From Arthrobacter ipis (GTDB taxonomy: Bacteria; Actinomycetota; Actinomycetes; Actinomycetales; Micrococcaceae): a stretch of DNA of 64,000 nt. The notes beneath the pieces were generated by a model. The model saw only the letters and a list, made by a program, of their open reading frames with translations, searched no databases and was not told the origin of the DNA. Where the stretch lies: contig NZ_JAAOXD010000007.1 in NCBI RefSeq assembly GCF_014694315.1, forward strand, positions 561,121 through 625,120, read 5' to 3'. A program made the translations under genes and the position numbers. Position 1 is the first letter of the stretch, and every line of letters begins with the position of its first letter. Shown here in pieces: positions 8,211 through 15,023 of the stretch.

Positions 8211-9374
8211 ATGTCTGTCTCTGAGAACCAAGGATTCAACACCCGCGCCGTGCACGCCGGCCAGGCCTTCGAGCCGCGCACCGGCGCCGTCGTTCCGCCC
8301 CTGCACTTCAGCTCGACCTATGCCCAGGACGGCATCGGCGGGCTGCGGGACGGCTACGAATACGGCCGCGGCACCAACCCCACCCGTGATGCCCTGCAGG
8401 AGCAGCTCGCGGCGCTCGAGCGGGGCACGCACGCCTACTCCTTCAGTTCGGGACTCGCCGCCGAGGACTCGCTCATCCGCGCCCTGATGCGGCCCGGCGA
8501 CCACATCGTGCTCGGCAACGACGCTTACGGCGGCACCTACCGGCTGATCAGCCGCGTGCTGGGTGAGTGGGGGATCGGCAACACCCCGGTGGACATGGCG
8601 GATCTCGACGCCGTTCAGGCGGCGGTTGCCGCCAACAAGACCCGCTTCGTCTGGGTGGAGACCCCGTCCAACCCGATGATGAAAATCACCGACATTGAGG
8701 CGCTCGCCAAGGTGGCGCACGACGCCGGGGCCCTCCTGATCGTCGACAACACCTTCGCTTCGCCCTACCTCCAGACCCCGCTGGACCTGGGTGCCGACGT
8801 CGTGGTTCATTCCACCACCAAGTACATCGGCGGCCACTCCGACGTGGTGGGCGGCGCGATCGTGGTCAAGGACGCCGAGCTGGCCGAGAAGATCGGCTTC
8901 GTGCAGTTCGCCGTGGGTGCCGTCTCCGGCCCGATGGACGCGTTCCTCACCACGCGCGGGCTCAAGACCCTGGGCGTGCGCATGGACCGGCACAGCGAGA
9001 ACGCCCAGGCCGTAGCCGAATGGCTCCTGGAACGCCCGGAGGTGGAAGCCGTCCTGTACCCCGGCCTGCCCTCGCACCCCGGCCACGAGCTGGCCAAGAA
9101 GCAGATGAAGAAGTTCGGCGGCATGATCTCCGTGCAGTTCAAGGGCGGTGAGGCTGCTGCCCGGAAGGTGGCCGAATCGACGTCGGTCTTCACCCTGGCG
9201 GAATCGCTCGGGGGCATCGAGTCGCTGATGAACTACCCGTCCGAGATGACCCACGCCTCGGTCAAGGGCACCGAGCTGGCCGTCCCCGTGAACCTCATCA
9301 GGCTCTCCTGCGGCATCGAGGACGTCGAGGACCTCATCGCCGACCTTGAGCAAGCCTTCACACACATCCAGTGA
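8211..9374 (+). CDS. metB: Cystathionine gamma-synthase / gamma-lyase
   Basis: A 387-residue fold-type I PLP enzyme of the Cys/Met metabolism family. The PLP lysine is K204 in HSTTKYIGGHSD. YGRGTNPTRDALQ near residue 50, SSGLAAEDSLIRALMRPGDH near 85, and VETPSNPMMKITDI near 155 are family signatures. Sequence alone does not distinguish synthase (forward) from lyase (reverse transsulfuration). Being directly behind cbs favours at least partial gamma-lyase activity making cysteine from cystathionine. The ribosome binding site is AAGGAG. The stop codon overlaps the GTG start of the next gene (GTGA). Confidence 0.92.
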   Translation: MSVSENQGFNTRAVHAGQAFEPRTGAVVPPLHFSSTYAQDGIGGLRDGYEYGRGTNPTRDALQEQLAALERGTHAYSFSSGLAAEDSLIRALMRPGDHIVLGNDAYGGTYRLISRVLGEWGIGNTPVDMADLDAVQAAVAANKTRFVWVETPSNPMMKITDIEALAKVAHDAGALLIVDNTFASPYLQTPLDLGADVVVHSTTKYIGGHSDVVGGAIVVKDAELAEKIGFVQFAVGAVSGPMDAFLTTRGLKTLGVRMDRHSENAQAVAEWLLERPEVEAVLYPGLPSHPGHELAKKQMKKFGGMISVQFKGGEAAARKVAESTSVFTLAESLGGIESLMNYPSEMTHASVKGTELAVPVNLIRLSCGIEDVEDLIADLEQAFTHIQ

Positions 9375-10699
9375 CGGCCCCCCCGCAGACGCAGGAAGGT
9401 GCCGGGCCCCGAGAGGGGACGGGCGGCCAGGGTAAGGCGCGCCGGGCTGTCCTCGGCTGGCTGGCGACGGCGGGCGGTGCTGCCGCCGTCGTCCTCGCTT
9501 TGGTGTGGCTGTACGCCGGGTATGCCCCGGCCATGAACGACTTCGAGGTCTACTACTACGGCGGCACCAAGGTGCTGCAGACCGGCGAAGCCGGCATCAG
9601 CGAGCTGTACGCGCCCCGGGACGGCCTGCCGTTCACCTATCCGCCGTTTGCCGCGCTGCTGTTCGCCGGCCTGGCCACCATGAGCCTGGGCCAAAGCGGA
9701 CAGCTCTTCATCTGGGCCGCGCTGGGCGGGGCCGCGGTGGTTTCCGCCTGGCTCGCCCGGCACTACTTCGGGATGATGCGCTGGCGGGACGCCTTCGCGG
9801 ACTGGAGGTTCAGAACTGTGGCCCTGGCCGGAACCGGGGCCATCGTGCTGCTGGGGCCGTGGCGCGACACCTTCGTGTTCGGGCAAATCAACATCATCCT
9901 GATGGGCCTGATCCTCACCGACTTCGCACTGCACGGGAAATCGCGGGCGGGTCAGATCCGCTGGCCTGCCGGCCTCCTGATCGGCGTCGCTGCCGGCATT
10001 AAGCTGACACCGCTGGCTTTTGGCCTGTATTTCCTGGTGCGCCGCGATTTCAAGGCCCTGGGCTGGATGGCGGCCGGCTTCCTCGGCTCTATCGCCGTTG
10101 CCTGGGCCGCACTGCCCCACGCCTCGGTGACGTTCTGGACCGAGATCCTGCCCAACACCGGGCGCATCGGCGATCCGGGGTACGTGGACAACCTGTCGCT
10201 GAAGGGGCTGCTGCTCCACGCGGGGCTGCCGGACTCGGGGTTCACCAGCCTGCTTTGGCTAGTGCTCGCGCTGGCCTTGGCCGGACTCACCGCCCTGGTG
10301 ATCAGGTGGACGGTGGCCGTGGAGGAAAACTTCGTGGCGGTGTCCGCGACCGCCGTGCTCATGCTCCTGGTCAGTCCCGTCTCGTGGTCCCACCACTGGG
10401 TATGGATCGCGGTGGCACTGCCGTCCATGGCCTTCGCCATGCGCCGCGTACCCTCCAGGACCGGCCTGATGCGGCTGGCCGGCTGGCTGGTGGTGGCGGC
10501 GTCGGCCGTGGCCTTCTACCTAGCGCCTAAGGACCTTGCGATGGCGGCCGGGGCCGAGGTGTGGGGCGTGAACCCGCGGGCGCAGTGGCCGCTCATGGTC
10601 TCCAGCCTGGGCGTGCTGTGCGGCGTGGCGCTCCTGGTGTATTGGGCCGCTGCATACCGGCCGTCGCGGACCGGCATCCGTCCGCAGGGTAAGTGCTAG
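9371..10699 (+). CDS. GT87-family polyprenol-phosphate-mannose-dependent glycosyltransferase (paralogue 1)
   Basis: A 442-residue polytopic membrane protein with about ten helices, of the DUF2029/GT87 alpha-mannosyltransferase family (PimE-like). These use polyprenyl-phosphate mannose to extend cell-envelope glycolipids outside the membrane. After the first helix comes the conserved acidic NDFEVYYYGG loop, then LPFTYPPFAALLFAGL, FGQINIILMGLIL, GVAAGIKLTPLAFGLYFL and SPVSWSHHWVW. It starts at GTG 9371, overlapping the metB stop, so translation is probably coupled although the functions look unrelated. A second paralogue lies at 12836-14194 with the same motifs. The acceptor is unknown. Confidence 0.85.
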   Translation: MTAPPQTQEGAGPREGTGGQGKARRAVLGWLATAGGAAAVVLALVWLYAGYAPAMNDFEVYYYGGTKVLQTGEAGISELYAPRDGLPFTYPPFAALLFAGLATMSLGQSGQLFIWAALGGAAVVSAWLARHYFGMMRWRDAFADWRFRTVALAGTGAIVLLGPWRDTFVFGQINIILMGLILTDFALHGKSRAGQIRWPAGLLIGVAAGIKLTPLAFGLYFLVRRDFKALGWMAAGFLGSIAVAWAALPHASVTFWTEILPNTGRIGDPGYVDNLSLKGLLLHAGLPDSGFTSLLWLVLALALAGLTALVIRWTVAVEENFVAVSATAVLMLLVSPVSWSHHWVWIAVALPSMAFAMRRVPSRTGLMRLAGWLVVAASAVAFYLAPKDLAMAAGAEVWGVNPRAQWPLMVSSLGVLCGVALLVYWAAAYRPSRTGIRPQGKC

Positions 10700-10722
10700 C
10701 TTTCTTCAAGAAAGTCAGCTAG
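10696..10722. promoter_or_regulatory. Candidate HxlR operator
   Basis: A 27-bp near-palindrome: arms CTAGCTTTCTT and AAGAAAG...CTAG, with a small TCA insertion in the right arm. It overlaps the stop codon of the upstream GT87 gene and the -10 box (TAGTCT, 10720-10725) of the HxlR gene, as expected for autorepression. The regulator assignment is inferred from position. Confidence 0.55.
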
Positions 10723-10731
10723 TCTCGCAGC

Positions 10732-11292
10732 ATGGCTCTCCGCTCCGACTGGTCCCAGCGAAACTGCAGCATGGCCCGCGGGCTGGACATTTTCGGCGAC
10801 CCCTGGGGCATGCTGGTCCTCCGCGAGGTCTTCTTCGGCAACGGCCGCTTCGACTCGATGAAGACGCGCCTCCAGGTGGCCGACTCGGTCCTCACCCGGC
10901 GGCTCGCCTCCCTCGTGGAGGCCGGCCTGCTGGCCAAACAGCCCTACGACGACGGCGGACGCACCCGCCAGGAGTACGCCCTCACGGCCAAAGGCGAGGA
11001 CGCCCTGCCGGTGCTCAACGCCGTCGTGATCTGGTCCGAAAAGCACCTGCAGGCGCCGTCGGAGCAGGCGCACATGTACGTAATCCACGCAGCCTGCGGG
11101 CAACGGACGGGGTCAGCGGACACCTGCACGGAATGCGGGGAACGGCTCACCGCGGAGAACACCAGCTGGCACAGCCTGACCCGCAGCGAAGAGCCGCTCA
11201 AGCTGGCAATGGCGCCCCGGCAACCCGAGACATTGACCGACACACCGACCAACCGCGTACCAGGCGGCGGAAAAGAAGGAACAGCCGCATGA
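10732..11292 (+). CDS. HxlR family transcriptional regulator
   Basis: A 186-residue DNA-binding protein. The N-terminal 110 residues are a winged helix of the HxlR type: GDPWGMLVLREVFFG, FDSMKTRLQVADSVLTRRLASLVEAGLL, YALTAKG. The C-terminal 60 residues contain four cysteines in two CxxC-like pairs (AACG, DTCTECG), suggesting a small zinc ribbon as found in some HxlR proteins. TAGTCT lies 6 nt before the ATG, so it is probably leaderless. It overlaps the MFS gene by ATGA and most likely controls that exporter. Confidence 0.9.
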   Translation: MALRSDWSQRNCSMARGLDIFGDPWGMLVLREVFFGNGRFDSMKTRLQVADSVLTRRLASLVEAGLLAKQPYDDGGRTRQEYALTAKGEDALPVLNAVVIWSEKHLQAPSEQAHMYVIHAACGQRTGSADTCTECGERLTAENTSWHSLTRSEEPLKLAMAPRQPETLTDTPTNRVPGGGKEGTAA

Positions 11293-12743
11293 CCACCCCC
11301 GAGGACCCCGGAGTTTTTGTCCAGATATCGCGCCCTAAAGGCCGATTAGAGGACGATGTCTGGAGAAAAACTCCAGAGGAGGGGTTGAAGAAGCCAGAGG
11401 AGGGGTCGAAGAATCCTGAGGAGGGGCCGAAGAAACGGCGCCGGCTGCATCCGGCATGGGCCGTTGCCGCGGTGGCGTTTCTGGCGCTCGTCGGGGCTGC
11501 CGGGTTCCGTGCCGCGCCCGGTGTGCTCATGGTGCCGCTGCAGCAGGAGTTCGGCTGGTCCACCACCGTGCTGTCGGCCGCGGTCAGCATCAACCTCGTG
11601 CTGTTCGGGCTGACGGCCCCCTTCGCCGCGGCCCTCATGGAACGGTTCGGCGTCCGGGCCGTCACCGCCGTCGCGCTCGGGATGATTGGCGCCGGCAGTG
11701 CCCTGACGGTTCTGGTCACCCAGTCCTGGCAGATCCTCCTCACCTGGGGCCTGCTCATCGGCCTGGGCACCGGATCGATGGCGCTGGTGTTCGCGGCGAC
11801 CATCGCCAACACCTGGTTCAGCAAAAGCCGCGGACTGGTGATCGGCATCCTGACCGCCGGCAGCGCCGCCGGGCAGCTGGTCTTCCTGCCCTTCATCGCG
11901 ATGCTCGCCCAGGACCCGGGCTGGCGCCAGGCCTCGCTGCTCATCGCCGCCGGTGCCCTGGCCGTGGTTCCCTTGGTGCTGAAGTTGCTGAAAAATTCAC
12001 CGGCCGACGTCGGGGTGTTGCCTTACGGGACAGAGGAACTGTCAGGTGCGGCCGAAAGAACGACGGCAGTGGCCCCCGCCGGGCCTGCCGAACCCCGCCG
12101 CAACGCAGCCGTCCGGGCTCTGCAGGTGCTGCGGAGCGCCAGCAGGAACCGCACCTTCTGGGCGCTCGCGGCCGGGTTCGCCATCTGCGGCGCCACGACG
12201 AACGGGCTGATCGGCACGCACTTCATCCCCTCCGCCCATGACCACGGCATGCCGGAGACGACGGCGGCCGGCCTGCTCGCCGTCGTCGGGATCTTCGACA
12301 TCCTGGGCACCATCGCCTCCGGCTGGCTGACCGACCGGTTCAACCCCCGGATCCTGCTGGCCGTGTACTACCAGTTCCGCGGGATCGGGCTCCTGGTGCT
12401 CCCGCTGCTGCTGGGCTCCTCGGTCCAGCCCAGCATGATCGTGTTCGTGGTGATCTATGGCCTGGACTGGGTGGCCACGGTTCCGCCGACCGCGGCGATC
12501 TGCCGCCAGGTGTTCGGGGCCGACGGCAGCGTGGTGTTCGGCTGGGTGTTCGCGGCGCACCAGCTCGGCGCCGCCGCGGCAGCCCTGGCCGCCGGAGCCA
12601 TCCGGGACGCCACGGGCCACTACACCTACGCATGGTTCGGCGCCGCCGCGATGTGCACCATCGCCGCGGTGATCAGCGCCACCATTCGCAAAGACGCCGG
12701 GCGACGGACGCCCGCAGCGGTGGCCGCGGCTTCAGTAGACTAA
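11289..12743 (+). CDS. MFS transporter with repeat-containing N-terminal tail
   Basis: A 484-residue major facilitator superfamily permease with about 12 hydrophobic segments beginning near residue 57, resembling OFA/monocarboxylate-type MFS carriers (GFRAAPGVLMVPLQQEFGW, GLLIGLGTGSMALVFAATI). The ATG overlaps the HxlR stop (ATGA), which fixes the start. The cytoplasmic tail has three tandem 7-residue units of the PEEGxKx type, encoded by three near-identical 21-bp repeats (11373-11435). The substrate is unknown; pairing with HxlR suggests efflux of an inducing compound. Confidence 0.88.
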   Translation: MTTPEDPGVFVQISRPKGRLEDDVWRKTPEEGLKKPEEGSKNPEEGPKKRRRLHPAWAVAAVAFLALVGAAGFRAAPGVLMVPLQQEFGWSTTVLSAAVSINLVLFGLTAPFAAALMERFGVRAVTAVALGMIGAGSALTVLVTQSWQILLTWGLLIGLGTGSMALVFAATIANTWFSKSRGLVIGILTAGSAAGQLVFLPFIAMLAQDPGWRQASLLIAAGALAVVPLVLKLLKNSPADVGVLPYGTEELSGAAERTTAVAPAGPAEPRRNAAVRALQVLRSASRNRTFWALAAGFAICGATTNGLIGTHFIPSAHDHGMPETTAAGLLAVVGIFDILGTIASGWLTDRFNPRILLAVYYQFRGIGLLVLPLLLGSSVQPSMIVFVVIYGLDWVATVPPTAAICRQVFGADGSVVFGWVFAAHQLGAAAAALAAGAIRDATGHYTYAWFGAAAMCTIAAVISATIRKDAGRRTPAAVAAASVD

Positions 12744-12835
12744 GCGGGGCGCCCGCGGCGGCGCCGGCTCTTGCGGCAGAACGCGCTACGCGTCCCGGAG
12801 GCGCGCACTGCCGGACTACAGCTGGGGGACACTGA

Positions 12836-14194
12836 ATGGCACTGCTTACTGCCCGAACAAAGAACGACAAACCCGCCGGGGGACCTGATCAGACGTCCGG
12901 TCTGCAGCAGCGCCGGCGCCGGCCCGCGCTGGCCGCCGTCGAACTGGTGGTTCTTCTCGCCGTGCTTGCCGCCGCCGTCTTCGTCGCGTCGCGATTGAAC
13001 GCCTGGGGCGACAAAGGTTTGGACTTCAGCGTCTACTGGTTCGGCGGCAAGATCCTCAACGACGCCGGCCTGGCGCCGTCGGGCCTCTACCAGCCCACTG
13101 TGAACTGGGCCGGCGGCCCGGAACTGCCCTTCACCTATCCGCCGTTCGCGGCGCTGCTCTTCAGTCTGCTGGCGAAACTGCCGCAGGCCGCCGCGCTGAT
13201 GCTGTTCAACACCGCCGGCGTTGCGGTGGCAGTCTGGGTGGCGGCGCTCGGCGTCCGCTACTGGAACAGCAAGCCCAGCTGGCGCAGCACCTTCGCTGCG
13301 CTGACCCTCCGGTCCGCGCTCAACCGGCTCGGCGCCGTCCTGCTTTTTCTGGCCGTCCTGAATCTTGGGCCGTGGCGCGAAACGCTGGCCTTCGGCCAGA
13401 TCAACATCCTCCTGCTGGGGCTGATGACGGCGGACCTGCTGTCCCGCAGCCCCCGCTGGCGGAATGGCCTGCCCGGCAACGGTTTCCTGGTGGGCGTTGC
13501 CGCAGGAATTAAGCTGACACCCTTGGTCTTCGGCCTGTATTTCCTGATGCGGAAGGACTGGCGCGGGCTGCTGAACATGTGCGCCGGCTTCGCGTTCACC
13601 GTGCTGCTGGGCTGGCTGCTCCGCCCGGCCGAATCCCTCAGCTTCTGGCTGGAGATTCTTCCCGACACGTCCCGGATCGGCGGCGCCGGCTACGTGGACA
13701 ACCTTTCCATCAAGGGTGCGCTGCTCCACTTCGGAGTTCCGGCGGACGCAGTAAACGTGCCCTGGCTGGTTCTGAGCCTGCTCGTTGTGGGTCTGGGCGC
13801 CGCCCTCATTAAGGTGGCCAGCAGCCACGGCGCAAGGGTGGTGGCCATTTCCGCCACGGCGCTCACCATGCTCCTGATCAGCCCCGTCTCGTGGTCGCAC
13901 CACTGGGTCTGGATGGCCGCCGTGCTTCCGGCGTTCGCCTGGACGCTGCGCGAAACGCCTCAGCGGTACCGGCTGCAGCGCGGGGTGATGGGCGCCGTCC
14001 TGGGCGTGTCCACCGTCGCTTTCCTGTTCTCGCCGAAGACCATCGGCACGGCCCTCGGCGCCGAAAACCTCAATCTCCAGACGCCGGTGCTGTGGATCAT
14101 GGCATCCAGCGCCGGAGTTTTCTGCGCGCTGGCCATCATGGTGTGCTGGCTCGTGGCCCTGCGGCGCGATGCGGTGGCGGAGCTGGCGGCATGA
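12836..14194 (+). CDS. GT87-family polyprenol-phosphate-mannose-dependent glycosyltransferase (paralogue 2)
   Basis: A 452-residue polytopic membrane glycosyltransferase with the same signatures in the same order as the gene at 9371: LDFSVYWFGG, LPFTYPPFAALLFSLL, FGQINILLLGLMT, GVAAGIKLTPLVFGLYFL, SPVSWSHHWVW. It probably builds an extracytoplasmic mannose-containing glycan. A GGGGGA lies ahead of the ATG. The stop overlaps the SDR gene start (ATGA). The two paralogues have diverged considerably outside the motifs, so the duplication is not recent. Confidence 0.85.
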   Translation: MALLTARTKNDKPAGGPDQTSGLQQRRRRPALAAVELVVLLAVLAAAVFVASRLNAWGDKGLDFSVYWFGGKILNDAGLAPSGLYQPTVNWAGGPELPFTYPPFAALLFSLLAKLPQAAALMLFNTAGVAVAVWVAALGVRYWNSKPSWRSTFAALTLRSALNRLGAVLLFLAVLNLGPWRETLAFGQINILLLGLMTADLLSRSPRWRNGLPGNGFLVGVAAGIKLTPLVFGLYFLMRKDWRGLLNMCAGFAFTVLLGWLLRPAESLSFWLEILPDTSRIGGAGYVDNLSIKGALLHFGVPADAVNVPWLVLSLLVVGLGAALIKVASSHGARVVAISATALTMLLISPVSWSHHWVWMAAVLPAFAWTLRETPQRYRLQRGVMGAVLGVSTVAFLFSPKTIGTALGAENLNLQTPVLWIMASSAGVFCALAIMVCWLVALRRDAVAELAA

Positions 14195-14934
14195 GCACCG
14201 CACTGGTCACCGGCGCCGGCCGCCTTGCCGGGATAGGCGCGGGGATCGCCCGCCAGCTGGCCGCCGACGGCTGGGACCTGGTGCTGACCTACTGGCAGGA
14301 CTACGACGCCCGCATGCCCTGGGGAATCCAGCCGGACGACGTCGGCCGGCTCACCGCCGAACTGGAGGCCATCGGCTCCAAGGTGGTGGCGCTGCCCGCC
14401 AACTTCCAGGACCCGGGCGCCGTCGACCGGCTGATGGCAGACGTGGCCGCGCAGGCGGGGACCCTGCACGGAATGGTCCTCAGCCACGCCGAATCCGTCG
14501 ACTCGGGCATCCTGGACACCACCCTCGAAAGCTTCGAGCGGCATTTCGCCGTGAACACGCGGGCCAGCTGGCAGCTGGTCCGCGGCTTCGCACAGCAGGC
14601 AGCGGACGACGGCGGCGCGATCGTCGCGCTCACCAGCGACCACACAGCGTTCAACCTGCCGTACGGTGCGTCCAAGGGGGCGCTGGACCGGATCGTGATC
14701 GCGGCGGCGCGTGAGCTTGGACCGCTGGGCATCAGCGCCAATGTGCTGAACCCCGGACCCGTGGACACCGGCTGTATGAACGGCCGGATCCGCGAAGAGC
14801 TGGCCCGGCGCCAGCCCGGCGGCCGCCTGGGCACCCCCGCCGACGTGGCGGGAACCGTGGCGTTCCTGCTGTCCCCGGAGGGCCGCTGGGTTTCCGGGCA
14901 GCTCATTAAGGCCGACGGCGGGTTCTCTGCCTGA
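14191..14934 (+). CDS. Short-chain dehydrogenase/reductase
   Basis: A 247-residue classical SDR with a Rossmann fold. The cofactor loop is TGAGRLAGIGAGIA at about 7-20, the catalytic YxxxK is YGASKGAL near 158-165, and the C-terminal NPGPVDTG and GQLIKADGGF are typical. A conserved-region Ser (ALTSDH) precedes the Tyr. Translation is coupled to the GT87 gene upstream (ATGA overlap). The substrate is unknown; members of this kind are often annotated as 3-oxoacyl-ACP reductase-like. Confidence 0.88.
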   Translation: MSTALVTGAGRLAGIGAGIARQLAADGWDLVLTYWQDYDARMPWGIQPDDVGRLTAELEAIGSKVVALPANFQDPGAVDRLMADVAAQAGTLHGMVLSHAESVDSGILDTTLESFERHFAVNTRASWQLVRGFAQQAADDGGAIVALTSDHTAFNLPYGASKGALDRIVIAAARELGPLGISANVLNPGPVDTGCMNGRIREELARRQPGGRLGTPADVAGTVAFLLSPEGRWVSGQLIKADGGFSA

Positions 14935-15023
14935 CGCTTTCGGATGCAGAGCGCCCGAGCGACCAGACAGTGGAGACCGCAGCCGCGGCAGCCGTACACT
15001 GGCGGTGAGGGGAGGCGGTCAGG

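Noticed and set aside
12740..14203. Minus-strand frame of about 480 codons across the second GT87 gene
   Set aside because: Antisense shadow; translation is Gln/His/Arg/Gly-rich and has no recognisable domain.
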